Shown here: in pieces, positions 54,187-63,557 of the stretch | How the letters are laid out: each line of letters begins with the position of its first letter | Position numbering within the stretch: the first letter of the stretch is position 1 | DNA from: Methanohalophilus levihalophilus | GTDB taxonomy: Archaea; Halobacteriota; Methanosarcinia; Methanosarcinales; Methanosarcinaceae | Direction: 5' to 3' | NCBI RefSeq assembly: GCF_017874375.1 | Contig: NZ_JAGGLK010000002.1 | Coordinates: 310,001 to 374,000, forward strand | DNA length: 64,000 nucleotides | Made by a program: the position numbers and the translations under genes | The notes under the pieces: generated by a model | What the model was told of the DNA's origin: nothing | Database searches by the model: none | Seen by the model: only the letters and a program-made list of their open reading frames with translations

Positions 54187-54909
54187 TTATTGTATTTTTG
54201 CAAAGCAAGCAAGAACCATTGCAGTTGTGTTTTTTCTCTTTTCCCCTTTGCCCCATGAACCATCAGGATTTTGCCTTCCAACCAGCCATTCTGCGGAAGG
54301 GTTTATTGCATCATTATGCCCTGAGTTGATAAGCGCATCAATGACAATAGTTGTTGTGGCAATGTATTTCCATCCGCCTTTGACATCTTCATTGTCAAGC
54401 AACCATTGAACCCGCTGGCTGATAAAATCGTTGTAAATGTTGGTATTTCCTGTTTTTCCCTGTTTTACAAGGGCTGTGATTATCAAAGAAATAGTTCCGG
54501 GATGTTCCCACCCGGAAGAAAAATTGTCCAGAAGCCAATTACATCCTATGGGATTATAGTAGCCAGCATTCGCAAGAGCTGTGAGGGCATATGCCGTGTC
54601 GTAGATGTCATCTGTCCCCCATGATCCATTCTGGTTTTGCTGCTCTTTTATCCAGATTTCGGATTCTGAAAATTTAGTCCCTGCAATGGATGCAGAAGTA
54701 AGTACCCTTGCGATATCCCTGACATTTTGCTTCAGAGGCTCCTGCAAAACATTGTTCAGGAAATCAATCCATTTATTCTCTTTTTTCCAGAGCGTATATG
54801 CAAGGGAGAAGCGACTGATCTCTTTTAGATCATCAGGATGCTGCTGCTCCAGCCAGATGAACCCTTTTTTTGCAGCGTCTTCAATTTCGGTCACAATTGT
54901 CCATCTCAT
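54187..54909 (-). CDS. Terpenoid-cyclase/prenyltransferase-like alpha-toroid protein
   Basis: The 240-residue helical protein has two QW-type repeats (QNQNGSWGTDD and QNPDGSWGKGE) and YDTAYALTALANAGY, typical of squalene cyclase/prenyltransferase toroids. The catalytic DxDD or zinc residues of true cyclases and prenyltransferases are not seen, so activity is doubtful. It starts with an ATG overlapping the DUF169 stop (ATGA), so the two are co-translated. The role is unknown. Confidence 0.7.
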   Translation of the reverse strand: MRWTIVTEIEDAAKKGFIWLEQQHPDDLKEISRFSLAYTLWKKENKWIDFLNNVLQEPLKQNVRDIARVLTSASIAGTKFSESEIWIKEQQNQNGSWGTDDIYDTAYALTALANAGYYNPIGCNWLLDNFSSGWEHPGTISLIITALVKQGKTGNTNIYNDFISQRVQWLLDNEDVKGGWKYIATTTIVIDALINSGHNDAINPSAEWLVGRQNPDGSWGKGEKRKNTTAMVLACFAKIQ

Positions 54910-55604
54910 TTTCCGCGAGCTTTTTCCATAGGTCCTTTATGCATTTCTTCCAGGTTTTTCACAACTTCTGGCAATTCCTTGAATGGAATTCCGGCTAACA
55001 TCTCATCAGTTTGTATGTCTGTGGCTTTGCGGCATCCAAAGCATCCCATTGACAGATTTATCTTACCTGTCACAAGGGGTATCAGGGTCGCATCAACACA
55101 TGTTGCCTGGAACGGAGCCGTACTCATTTCTACGCGTCCTCCGTTTTCATAAGTAGTTGCAGGAATCAGCCAATAAAGGGTTTCAGGCTCGTCTACAATG
55201 ATGACGACATCAGGTTCAAAGTCGGCCGTCTTTAGGGGGGAAACAATTGTTGCAATCACTGAGCCTTCTTCAAGCTCGACACGTTCTTCCATGGTCTTTG
55301 AAGCTGCTGTCTCACTTTTGAACATTCCGAGATTGTAGTGGAACGTTCCCTTCCTTACTTTTTCAGGGGTTGGCAGTAGTCCGAGGCTGGAACCACCGAC
55401 AACACAGGCATGCATTTCTGCCGGGATAACAAATCCTTCTCCCTTGCGAGCTCGCATTATGGATTGGCAGTGCCTGAGTTTTTGAGACGGGATATCAAAC
55501 AAATCCGGAATTCTTTCTCCTTTGTGTATTAACTTCACAGCTACTGGTTCATACCTTAAGTCAAGTATATCCTTAAGCTTGTTACTGATTTGCTTGTTAT
55601 CCAC
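54906..55604 (-). CDS. DUF169 protein
   Basis: The 232-residue protein has typical DUF169 parts: DLRYEPVAVKLIHKGERIPD, CQSIMRARKGEGFVIP, CVVGGSSLGLLPTPE and a C-terminal MGCFGCRKATDIQTDEM with two cysteines. DUF169 proteins are common in methanogens and anaerobes, with conserved Cys suggesting metal or redox binding; the function is unknown. It lies 23 bases after Mrp on the same strand, within a probable DUF134-Mrp-DUF169 transcript. Confidence 0.85.
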   Translation of the reverse strand: MDNKQISNKLKDILDLRYEPVAVKLIHKGERIPDLFDIPSQKLRHCQSIMRARKGEGFVIPAEMHACVVGGSSLGLLPTPEKVRKGTFHYNLGMFKSETAASKTMEERVELEEGSVIATIVSPLKTADFEPDVVIIVDEPETLYWLIPATTYENGGRVEMSTAPFQATCVDATLIPLVTGKINLSMGCFGCRKATDIQTDEMLAGIPFKELPEVVKNLEEMHKGPMEKARGK

Positions 55605-55627
55605 TTAACTAACCCCCATTAAAAGAC

Positions 55628-56467
55628 TCACTTTTTATTGGTGAAATTCTCAACAGCATCGACAATGTCATCAAAGCCCTTACTCCATTTGGAGTCCATT
55701 TCTTCAACATAGACCTTCCCGGCATCGCTGGTTGCTGATATTTCAGGCTCAATTGGAAGTGCCGCAAGAATCTTTATGTTAAAATCTTCAGCAGCTTTTT
55801 CAATGCTTCCACGTCCGAAAATATCAATTTCTTTTCCACAATCGGGGCAAATAACACCACTCATATTTTCAACAAGGCCTATAACAGGGACATTGAGCAT
55901 GTCTGCAAATTTGAGAGATTTGCGCACGCTTGTGAGAGCAACGTCCTGTGGGGTTGTGACTACAACAGATCCATCAACTTTTCCTATAAGCTGGACTATA
56001 CTCAGTGGTTCATCTCCGGTTCCCGGTGGAAGATCAATAATCAGGTAATCCAGTACTCCCCAGTCAACTTCTTCAAGGAATTGTTTGATTGCTGCCATCT
56101 TGGCAGGTCCTCTCCATACGATTGGCGAATCCTGATTATCAAGGAGGAGGCCAATGGACATCACTTTCAGGTTTTCAGAGACCTTTACCGGCTCAATTCC
56201 CTTCTCACCGACCGTTGGACGCTGATCTTCAATGCCAAACATCGTTGGGATTGTAGGTCCGTGAATATCTCCATCCAGAAGACCCACCTTTTTGCCTTTC
56301 CTTGCAAGGAATGCAGCCAGATTAGCGGAAACCGTGCTTTTCCCGACTCCTCCCTTGCCACTCATAACCATTATTTTGCTCCTTATTCCACGCAGGTTTG
56401 TGACAATTTTCGGTTCTTCGGGTTTAGCGCTCTTAAGGCTCTCGGATGATAGTATATTTGAACTCAT
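55628..56467 (-). CDS. Mrp/NBP35-family Fe-S cluster carrier ATPase
   Basis: The 279-residue P-loop ATPase (ApbC/Mrp) has Walker [30 protein letters not shown] and the cluster-binding [12 protein letters not shown] (CxxC). It assembles [4Fe-4S] clusters at the dimer interface and hands them to client proteins. The short N-terminus lacks the extra cysteines of eukaryotic Nbp35. It overlaps the DUF134 stop by 4 bases, so the two are coupled. Confidence 0.93.
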   Translation of the reverse strand: MSSNILSSESLKSAKPEEPKIVTNLRGIRSKIMVMSGKGGVGKSTVSANLAAFLARKGKKVGLLDGDIHGPTIPTMFGIEDQRPTVGEKGIEPVKVSENLKVMSIGLLLDNQDSPIVWRGPAKMAAIKQFLEEVDWGVLDYLIIDLPPGTGDEPLSIVQLIGKVDGSVVVTTPQDVALTSVRKSLKFADMLNVPVIGLVENMSGVICPDCGKEIDIFGRGSIEKAAEDFNIKILAALPIEPEISATSDAGKVYVEEMDSKWSKGFDDIVDAVENFTNKK

Positions 56468-56790
56468 GCTTTCTCTTCCTCAGCATTTTCTGTATAATTG
56501 TTAGTTGTATCAAGGATTTCGATCCCTTTTCCGGTAGAAAGGGCAAATGCCACTTTTGCTCTTGCATTTTGAAGGTCTTTCCAGAAAGCTCTCCGCGAAA
56601 TTCCCATCTGGTTGGCTGCTTCTTCCTGATGAAGCCCCTCAACATCTACAAGTCGTAGAGCTTCAAGCTCCTCCAGTGCAAGCTCAACAGCCTCAATTTC
56701 CTTCATGGGGATGCCGCATGGTTTGAAGCACATTATGCGTGGTTTGCAACTGATTCTCCGGGGTGTTTTGGGTCTTCCTCTATATCCCAT
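56464..56790 (-). CDS. DUF134 helix-turn-helix protein
   Basis: The 108-residue protein begins [12 protein letters not shown] and has the DUF134 cysteines ([14 protein letters not shown]) followed by a sigma-70 region-4-like helix-turn-helix ([38 protein letters not shown]). DUF134 genes often sit beside NifX-like or ORP genes in anaerobes; here it is coupled to Mrp, far from the ORP-like operon at 3539-7249. It may be the regulator of either. The start is ATG at 56790; TTG at 56796 is rejected. Confidence 0.88.
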   Translation of the reverse strand: MGYRGRPKTPRRISCKPRIMCFKPCGIPMKEIEAVELALEELEALRLVDVEGLHQEEAANQMGISRRAFWKDLQNARAKVAFALSTGKGIEILDTTNNYTENAEEEKA

Positions 56791-56934
56791 AATCAATCAC
56801 CCATAGGCGAATAAATATATAAAAGATTCCCATCTGGTGTTCAGGTTTTCGCTTCCGGGCTTCCCGGACATGTGAAAAAGCTATTATAGTTTTGCAAGAG
56901 TTTTATATCGGCTGAAAATGTGGAGATTGGTTTG

Positions 56935-58050
56935 ATGAGCCGTGATATGCTTTTGTGGGATGAGACTCTTTTCCGTGATCCTCAGGCACTTGAAATTGAT
57001 TATGTTCCTGAAGATCTACTTCATCGTGAAAACCAGATGCAATCGCTTGCCTACAGCATGAGGCCAGCGTTAAGGGGTATGAGGCCGGTAAATTGCTTGC
57101 TTACAGGCCCGCCGGGCACTGGAAAGACCTCTGCTGTTCTCAAGATGTTTGAGGAAGTGGAAAAGCATTCAGATGACGTAGTGATGCTCAAGATTAATTG
57201 CCAGATAGATTCCACAAGGTTCGCAGTGGCTTCCAGGATATACAGGAAATTGTTCAATGTGGAACCTCCTTCTTCAGGTGTTGCTTTCAGGAAACTTTTT
57301 GAAAAGATCGTCCAGAGACTTATTGACAAAGACAAAGTGATGATTGTATGTCTTGACGATATCAACTATCTCTTCCACGAAGGGCACGCTGACGAGGTTA
57401 TGTATTCCATTCTCCGGGCTCACGAGCTCTTCCCGGGTGCAAAAATCGGTGTGATTGCAGTAGTAAGTGATACCGGTAAACTTTACAGGTTTGATCCAAA
57501 AGTCAGTTCTGTTTTCCTTCCTGAGGAAATCGAATTCTTACGTTACGATTATGATGAAATAAAAGATATCATAGCTTCAAGGGTTCAACTGGCATTTTAT
57601 CCGGACGTATTCCCCGAGAAAGTGCAGGAAGTTGTGGCGAATTACGTTGACAGTACCGGGGACTTGCGTGTGGGAATTGATCTCCTGAAACGATCCGGCC
57701 TCAATGCGGAAAAAAGGGCTAACAAAACGGTTGAAACAGAAGACGTGGAAAAAGCGTACGAGTCTTCCCGGCTTCTTAATCTCAAAAGAAACATAATGAG
57801 CCTTTCCGCAGATGAGAAAAAACTGCTTGGTATTATAGCTGAAATGGGCCAGTCTAAAGCTGGTGACATTTATGAGAATTTCCATGAAATGACAGGCCTT
57901 GGATACACACGTTTCTATGAAATTGTTAATAAACTTGCAGAATCACAGCACCTTGATACTGCCTTTTCAGGTGAGGGTACTCGTGGTCGCACTCGCCTGA
58001 TAGGCTTAGCTTCTCCTTCCGAAGACGTGCTTAAGTGTCTCAAGAGGTGA
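56935..58050 (+). CDS. Orc1/Cdc6 replication initiator
   Basis: The 371-residue AAA+ protein shows Walker [16 protein letters not shown], Walker B MIVCLDDINYLF (with Asp-Asp rather than the common Asp-Glu), sensor 2 STGDLRVGIDLLKRSG and a C-terminal winged helix (GLGYTRFYEIVNKLAES). It binds origin repeats and loads MCM. I looked for origin-recognition-box repeats upstream and saw none convincing, so this may not be the origin-linked copy. The start is MSRDMLLWDE. It overlaps the ModE-like gene. Confidence 0.9.
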   Translation: MSRDMLLWDETLFRDPQALEIDYVPEDLLHRENQMQSLAYSMRPALRGMRPVNCLLTGPPGTGKTSAVLKMFEEVEKHSDDVVMLKINCQIDSTRFAVASRIYRKLFNVEPPSSGVAFRKLFEKIVQRLIDKDKVMIVCLDDINYLFHEGHADEVMYSILRAHELFPGAKIGVIAVVSDTGKLYRFDPKVSSVFLPEEIEFLRYDYDEIKDIIASRVQLAFYPDVFPEKVQEVVANYVDSTGDLRVGIDLLKRSGLNAEKRANKTVETEDVEKAYESSRLLNLKRNIMSLSADEKKLLGIIAEMGQSKAGDIYENFHEMTGLGYTRFYEIVNKLAESQHLDTAFSGEGTRGRTRLIGLASPSEDVLKCLKR

Positions 58051-58610
58051 GGTGGGTGGAAAGGAAAGCCAAAGTATGGCTCTCACACGAAGGCAAACCG
58101 GTTCTTGGTGCAGGTAAAGCTGAACTTTTGCTTGCCATTGATGAAGAAGGCTCTCTACAAAAAGCCTGCAAGAAGCTTGATATTTCTTACAAACATGCCT
58201 GGAACATCATTAAAAGCATCAATGAAAGATTGGGTGAGGATGTTGTAAGAACGGTCCGGGGTGGCAAGAAGCAAGGAACTTTCCTGACTGAATACGGAAG
58301 AAAGCTTATTGTGGAATATGAAAAAAATCGGAATTATGTGGATGAATTGATGGCTGATGAAGTTTCATGGGAAAATCTTGGTATAAAGCTCTCTGCCAGA
58401 AACCGCCTTCTGGGTAAAATCGTGGAAATCGAGAAAGGGGATGTTGCCTGTAAGCTCAAAATTGAAGTGGAGCCTTCAATACTAACTTCCCTGATTACGG
58501 CTGAAGCGGTTGAAAGCCTTGATCTCACAGAAGGGGATGAAGTGTTTGCAATAATCAAATCCACCGAGGTGCTTGTGGGTAAACCTTCAGGAGGAAGTAA
58601 GAATGAGTGA
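58035..58610 (+). CDS. ModE-type molybdate-responsive regulator
   Basis: The protein of up to 191 residues has an N-terminal LysR-like winged helix of the ModE kind ([60 protein letters not shown]) and a C-terminal Mop/TOBE domain ([33 protein letters not shown]-like). In bacteria ModE binds molybdate or tungstate and controls its uptake. The GTG at 58035 overlaps orc1 by 16 bases; a GTG at 58056 behind AGGTGAGG is also plausible. The Mo/W link fits formylmethanofuran dehydrogenase needs. Confidence 0.87.
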   Translation: MSQEVRWVERKAKVWLSHEGKPVLGAGKAELLLAIDEEGSLQKACKKLDISYKHAWNIIKSINERLGEDVVRTVRGGKKQGTFLTEYGRKLIVEYEKNRNYVDELMADEVSWENLGIKLSARNRLLGKIVEIEKGDVACKLKIEVEPSILTSLITAEAVESLDLTEGDEVFAIIKSTEVLVGKPSGGSKNE

Positions 58611-59376
58611 TCTTCGTATACTCTCATGGAACGTGAACGGGCTTCGTTCAATGGTCAAAAAAGGTTTTGTGGAATGGCTTCAGAAAGATTCTCCGGACAT
58701 CCTTTGCATTCAGGAGACTAAAGCAAATCCCAACCAGCTGACAAGGGCACTAAAACATATCGAAGGCTACTATTCCTACTTTGCGGCTGCTGAGAGGAAA
58801 GGCTACAGCGGGGTTGCTATCTACAGCAAGGTGGCACCGGAACGTGTTGAATATGGGTTTGGAGATCCCAGATTTGATCACGAAGGTAGGATACTGATCG
58901 CGTGGTACGAGAATTTTGTACTTTTCAACATATACTATCCAAATGGCAATTCTTCGCAGGAGAGACTCGATTACAAGATGGACTTCTATGACGCTTTCCT
59001 TGAGTATGTTGACGGGGTCAGGGATGAAGGTTACAATGTAGTTGTTTGCGGTGATGTAAACACAGCTCACAAGGAAATTGATCTTGCAAGGCCCAAACAG
59101 AATGAGAAACGATCCGGTTTCCTTCCTGAAGAACGTGCATGGATCGACGAATTTCTTTCCCATGGTTATATTGACACTTTCCGTATGTTTACTGAGGAAG
59201 GTGGCCATTACAGTTGGTGGGACATGAAAACCCGCTCAAGGGATCGGAATGTAGGCTGGAGAATTGATTACTTCTTTGTGAATGAAGAGTTCAGGGATAA
59301 TGTGAAAGATTCATTCATGCTCAGTGATGTCATGGGTTCTGATCACTGTCCGATTGGTATCACTCTTGAAGACTAA
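58603..59376 (+). CDS. xthA: Exodeoxyribonuclease III / AP endonuclease
   Basis: The 257-residue nuclease of the EEP family shows [18 protein letters not shown], the metal Glu in [54 protein letters not shown] and SDHCPIGI. It cuts at abasic sites and trims 3' ends in base-excision repair. The start is ATG at 58603 after GGAGGAAG, overlapping the ModE-like stop by 8 bases. Confidence 0.95.
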   Translation: MSDLRILSWNVNGLRSMVKKGFVEWLQKDSPDILCIQETKANPNQLTRALKHIEGYYSYFAAAERKGYSGVAIYSKVAPERVEYGFGDPRFDHEGRILIAWYENFVLFNIYYPNGNSSQERLDYKMDFYDAFLEYVDGVRDEGYNVVVCGDVNTAHKEIDLARPKQNEKRSGFLPEERAWIDEFLSHGYIDTFRMFTEEGGHYSWWDMKTRSRDRNVGWRIDYFFVNEEFRDNVKDSFMLSDVMGSDHCPIGITLED

Positions 59377-59474
59377 GTCTTCGAATTAAAAATTAAGGTT
59401 CTGTTTAATACCAGTATTGTTATTTAAAAAAATTAAACAAATGGTTTTACACGGTATGGAATTTTGGAGTATCT

Positions 59475-59942
59475 ATGGCTAAAGACATGAGTAAACTAAC
59501 ACTGCGAATTCTTGATAATGATAGTATTAGATACGAACTTTATACCTTGTACGAATCTTCATCACACACCAGTGTTAATGAATGGGCAATGAAGCTAGTT
59601 GAACACATTTATGGAAAAATCAACCTGGACGAATCGAAAAAAGCCATCGTCCAGGAAGGTATTGATATCAACGCCCAATGGCGTGAGGGAAAAGCCAGAA
59701 TGCATGATGTCAGACAGGTCGGATTAAAAATCCACAGTTTAGCCAGAGAGGCAGACAGTGATATTGATACAAGCGCTTTGCGAGCAATCGGGCATGCTAT
59801 AAGTACTGGTCACATGAAGGAACACGGTATGGTTGCTTCAGATTATGCTGTGAAGTTTATTGGATTAATAAGCAATAATGATATTAAAGCCATAACAGAA
59901 GAAAGGGATTGGCAATTAAAAACTCTTAAAAACATGAAATAA
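59475..59942 (+). CDS. Imm5-like putative immunity protein
   Basis: The 155-residue helical protein has a C-terminal part that matches a family annotated as putative immunity proteins: ALRAIGHAISTGHMKEHGMV, then ASDYAVKFIGLI and EERDWQLKTLKNMK. Such proteins protect bacteria from polymorphic toxins, but no toxin gene is visible nearby. The gene is more AT-rich than its neighbours and stands alone with its own AT-rich promoter and GGAG site, suggesting acquisition by transfer. The immunity role is inferred from the family name only. Confidence 0.65.
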   Translation: MAKDMSKLTLRILDNDSIRYELYTLYESSSHTSVNEWAMKLVEHIYGKINLDESKKAIVQEGIDINAQWREGKARMHDVRQVGLKIHSLAREADSDIDTSALRAIGHAISTGHMKEHGMVASDYAVKFIGLISNNDIKAITEERDWQLKTLKNMK

Positions 59943-60081
59943 TATTCTACACTTAAAAGCCACTTTTTTCAAATTATTAATCATCTATATTTTCATGAAA
60001 AGATTCGTTCTATCGATCCCATAGCAGAAATCTCTTTTTCATTGAATAGCACGCAATTATCTAACAGAACCAAATTAAGCC

Positions 60082-60118
60082 AAAAAAAGAAGTTGTTGCA
60101 CAGCCCTAAAGCTGTGCA
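60082..60118 (-). terminator. Intrinsic-type terminator of the thermosome gene
   Basis: On the minus strand TGCACAGC, a 6-base loop and GCTGTGCA form a perfect 8-bp stem (60118-60097), followed by ACAACTTC and a run of seven T (to 60082). It lies 23 bases beyond the thermosome stop codon. Confidence 0.75.
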
Positions 60119-60140
60119 CGAAATATCTATTTTCTTGAAA

Positions 60141-61778
60141 TTACATCATTGGTGGCATGCCGCCCATTCCATCCATGCCTCCAGGTGGCATGTCAGGTGC
60201 ACGGGTTGATGCGATGATGTCGTCAATTCTCAGGATCATAACGGATGCTTCTGCACCGGCATTGATTGCCTGTGTCTTAATCCTGAGTGGTTCGACAACG
60301 CCAGCTTCCCACATGTCAATGACTTCACCAAGGTATACATTCAGACCAGCGGTCTTTGTGCCTTTCTCGTGGTGGGATCTCAGTTCAACAAGCATGTCAA
60401 TTGGGTCAAGACCAGCATTTTCTGCGAGAGTTCTTGGAATTACTTCAAGAGCTTCTGCGAATGCTTTGACTGCGAGCTGTTCCCTGCCGCTGAGGGATGC
60501 TGCGTAATCCTGGAGCTGCAATGCAACTTCAACTTCAGGTGCTCCGCCGCCAGCTACGAGTTTCTCGTCTTCGATAGCTACTGCGACTACACGAAGTGCA
60601 TCGTTGAGTGCCCTTTCGATGTTGTCAATAACGTGTTCGGTACCACCGCGGAGGAGGATTGAAACGGATTTTGGATTTACGCAACCGGTGATGAAAATCA
60701 TGCTGTCGCCTGCGATCTTCCTCTCTTCGACCTTGTCAGCTGCACCGAGATCTTCTGCGGTCATTTCGTCAATGTTGGTGATGAGTTTTGCACCGGTAGA
60801 GCGTACGAGTTTTTCCATGTCGCTCTTCTTGACACGCCTGACTGCGAGGATGCCTGCTTTTGCGAGGAAGTGCTGTGCCATGTCATCGATACCTTTCTGG
60901 CAGAAGACAACATTTGCACCACTGTTTTCGATTTTCTCTACAAGGCCGCGAAGCATCTTTTCTTCCTGATCGAGGAAGGACTGGAGCTGGTCCGGGGAAG
61001 TGATTGAGATTTCTGCATCCACTTCGGTTTCCTTGAGTTCGATTGCGCTGTTGAGGAGTGCGATTTTTGCTCCTTCTACTTTCTTTGGCATGTTGGAGTG
61101 TACACGTTCCTTGTCAAGAATCATGCCTTCGATAAGCTCGCTGTCTTCGATGGTTCCGCCGACTTTCTTCTCTATTTTAATGTTCTCGATGTCGATGGAT
61201 TCTCCGTCGCCTTTCTCGGCAATGCTGGTAACTGCGTTGACTGTAATGTCGCTGAGTACTTCCTTGGAAGCTTCTGCGCCCTTACCTGTCATTGCGGTAC
61301 CGGAAATGTTGATAAGTGTTTCACGGTTGTCGACTGTGACGTCTTTTGCAAGACCTTTGAGGATTTCGCTTGCCTTGTCAGCAGCCAGTCTGTAACCTGC
61401 GGCGATAATTGTTGGGTGTACATCCTGATTGATCAGTTCTTCTGCCTTTTTGAGGAGTTCGCCGGTGATGATAGCTGCAGTTGTGGTTCCGTCTCCGACT
61501 TCATCGTCCTGAGTCTTGGAAACCTCTACAATCATCTTTGCAGCAGGGTGTTCAATGTCCATTTCCTTAAGAATAGTTGCACCATCGTTGGTAATTACAA
61601 CGTCACCGAGGGAGTCCACGAGCATCTTGTCCATTCCTTTTGGACCAAGGGTTGTCCTTACAGCTTCAGCAACTGCTTTTGCTGCCATGATGTTATTGCT
61701 CTGGGCGTCCCTGCCCTTTGTTCTCTGGTTACCATCCCTTAAAATAAAGATTGGCTGTCCAGCCATCTGTCCTGCCAT
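60141..61778 (-). CDS. thsA: Thermosome subunit (group II chaperonin)
   Basis: The 545-residue chaperonin shows [40 protein letters not shown], the ATPase motif [35 protein letters not shown] and a Gly/Met-rich tail ([13 protein letters not shown]). It forms the double-ring folding chamber with a built-in lid. It is monocistronic, with TTTATATA about 80 bases upstream and a hairpin terminator downstream. Other subunit paralogues probably exist elsewhere. Confidence 0.96.
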   Translation of the reverse strand: MAGQMAGQPIFILRDGNQRTKGRDAQSNNIMAAKAVAEAVRTTLGPKGMDKMLVDSLGDVVITNDGATILKEMDIEHPAAKMIVEVSKTQDDEVGDGTTTAAIITGELLKKAEELINQDVHPTIIAAGYRLAADKASEILKGLAKDVTVDNRETLINISGTAMTGKGAEASKEVLSDITVNAVTSIAEKGDGESIDIENIKIEKKVGGTIEDSELIEGMILDKERVHSNMPKKVEGAKIALLNSAIELKETEVDAEISITSPDQLQSFLDQEEKMLRGLVEKIENSGANVVFCQKGIDDMAQHFLAKAGILAVRRVKKSDMEKLVRSTGAKLITNIDEMTAEDLGAADKVEERKIAGDSMIFITGCVNPKSVSILLRGGTEHVIDNIERALNDALRVVAVAIEDEKLVAGGGAPEVEVALQLQDYAASLSGREQLAVKAFAEALEVIPRTLAENAGLDPIDMLVELRSHHEKGTKTAGLNVYLGEVIDMWEAGVVEPLRIKTQAINAGAEASVMILRIDDIIASTRAPDMPPGGMDGMGGMPPMM

Positions 61779-61818
61779 GTATATTTCTCCTTATTAAATT
61801 ATATGTTAATTTGATGCT

Positions 61819-61835
61819 GACCTGCAATACAGGTC
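61819..61835. promoter_or_regulatory. Inverted repeat at the predicted thermosome start site
   Basis: GACCTG (61819-61824), spacer CAATA and CAGGTC (61830-61835) form a perfect 6-bp inverted repeat. The TATA element TTTATATA (61863-61856, minus strand) lies about 25 bases upstream, so the repeat covers the transcription start. It may be an operator for heat-shock control or a 5' hairpin. Confidence 0.4.
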
Positions 61836-61952
61836 GTTTGTACATGTTTGTGGTTCTATATAAAAGTTACCTTATGGAAAAGAACTAAAAGGTAATGGAA
61901 GCAACAACCGTTAACGGCTGCTGCTAGTTAAAAAAAGAATTCAGAACAAAGT

Positions 61953-62126
61953 TCATTTTGCAATGGACTTTGGTGACCTGTGTTTAAAGCGCCTTTTTGT
62001 TCCGGATGAACTGTAGCGCTGGCCAGGTGCACTATGTGCCTTCTCTGCATCTGCTTTTTTAACCTTAATAACGTTTCCTTTCCTTCCTTTGACTTTTACC
62101 CATTCAATACTTCCGGTTTTGCCCAT
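61953..62126 (-). CDS. Small basic DUF5350-type protein
   Basis: A 57-residue protein read by hand on the minus strand from ATG at 62126 to TGA at 61953: starts [20 protein letters not shown] and ends with a very basic [13 protein letters not shown]. About a third of its residues are Lys or Arg, suggesting RNA or ribosome binding. I associate the pattern with DUF5350, a small archaeal family of unknown function. A TATA-like TTTAAAAATC lies upstream. It precedes the thermosome gene on the same strand, 174 bases away. Confidence 0.75.
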   Translation of the reverse strand: MGKTGSIEWVKVKGRKGNVIKVKKADAEKAHSAPGQRYSSSGTKRRFKHRSPKSIAK

Positions 62127-62303
62127 TATGAGTCCTCACTTGATAAGTATGATTTTTAAATTAAGCTAATGTGGTTTCCCATACATGTGATGCTACTTAT
62201 TAAAGGTTGCGGAAATTGTAACCGTTTAGGAAAAGAGAATCAATTAAACTCGCCAACCCCCTGAACAAATATTATATCCACAAAAAACAAGAGTATTATC
62301 GAA

Positions 62304-63557
62304 ATGACTCTCGAACCGGTTCACATCAGGGCAATAGCAGATCTTGCAAGCCGTATAGATGCGGACTTTGAAACACCGGAAGAAAGCGAGGTGGATGATA
62401 TTCTCCCCCTCCTGCAGGAATTGAAACATGAGTCGAAAATCGTCCTGAAAGCGCTGGGTAGGGTATTCAGAGGTAAGGTTAATATTGAACAAATGGCTTC
62501 CTGCAACGATCCTGTCTCACGGACTTTTGCATGTGACAGCGGAAGTACCAATCCACGTAATTTTGAAGCAGGGGTAACGGTTGATTTCTGCCATTGTGCC
62601 CTTGCATGCACTCCTTCTGATCTTGATGTCCATGCAAAACGTACTATTGTCGCAGCTACATATTCCCCTTCCTGGAAATGCTCCATTAATACTACTGAAG
62701 GCTGGACATCTTTTGATAATGAGGAAGGCAGATCAAAAATAGTCCGCATAAAACCCGGGCTCCTGCAAACAAGAGAAAAACGCATGGTGCACAATGTTGC
62801 CCTTTACCTTGCGGAATCCGAACACATGCTATGGCTTAAGGATATTCCTTCAACAAATGATATTTTCATGATGGATGGTCCTCTTTATCCAAAACAGCTA
62901 ATGTACTGGATGGTCGTTCCGTCAGGCGAAGTCCAGATTCGCTATGATCCTCATGCAAAGAAAATATTACAGAACTACATTGACATCGTTGATCATTTCA
63001 TGAAGCAGCAAATTCCTGTGATAGGATTTGTCAAAAATCCCGAAGACAAACAGGTAGTTCAGGCATTGCGGAAGCAGGAAACTGATCTTGACATCCCGTG
63101 GATGGCAGATGCCCAGCTTTTCAAATCCATTCTCAGGCCACCGGAGAAAGAAGCCAGGAATTGCATTACTTACACCAATTGGTTCATGCATCCCAATCAA
63201 TTCTATGAAAGTATGCTGGATACGACTACTCCATTAATGGATGAATCCCTACAACATGTTTTTGAGGCGGAAGATTATGCATTAACCTTCTTTGTGGTTT
63301 TTGTTCCCTCAATGAATGTATTGTTTAAAGTAGAGGCGCCTTATGGTCTTACAAAAGACGAGAAAATGCGATCCCTAATCACAAAAAAAGTGCTTTATGA
63401 TATTTCTGTAAACGGCTTGCCTATAAGTCTTTCCAAGGCAGATAGTCTGGGAAAAATTCGGAAAACAGAAAGGGCACAGATATTGAAACAATTCAGGAAA
63501 CTGGATCCTGATACTACCTACAATGAGTTGCGGTGGAGTGATATGAATGAGTCTTGA
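62304..63557 (+). CDS. nurA: NurA-domain nuclease
   Basis: The 417-residue protein has the NurA catalytic core: FACDSGSTNPRNFEAGVTVD with the metal Asp after about 75 helical residues, a second acidic region IPVIGFVKNPEDKQVVQALR, and YALTFFVVFVPSMNVLFKVE. NurA forms a complex with the HerA helicase to resect DNA ends. The next gene is HerA-like and overlaps by 11 bases, confirming the pair. It is somewhat longer than many NurA proteins. Confidence 0.85.
   Translation: MTLEPVHIRAIADLASRIDADFETPEESEVDDILPLLQELKHESKIVLKALGRVFRGKVNIEQMASCNDPVSRTFACDSGSTNPRNFEAGVTVDFCHCALACTPSDLDVHAKRTIVAATYSPSWKCSINTTEGWTSFDNEEGRSKIVRIKPGLLQTREKRMVHNVALYLAESEHMLWLKDIPSTNDIFMMDGPLYPKQLMYWMVVPSGEVQIRYDPHAKKILQNYIDIVDHFMKQQIPVIGFVKNPEDKQVVQALRKQETDLDIPWMADAQLFKSILRPPEKEARNCITYTNWFMHPNQFYESMLDTTTPLMDESLQHVFEAEDYALTFFVVFVPSMNVLFKVEAPYGLTKDEKMRSLITKKVLYDISVNGLPISLSKADSLGKIRKTERAQILKQFRKLDPDTTYNELRWSDMNES

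Noticed and set aside
56791-56934. Possible replication origin upstream of orc1
   Set aside because: The gap is short, and I could not find repeated origin-recognition-box-like elements or a long AT-rich unwinding region.
61098-61742. Plus-strand frame of 214 codons opposite the thermosome
   Set aside because: The composition is extremely Cys/Phe-rich and it mirrors the third codon position of the thermosome gene.
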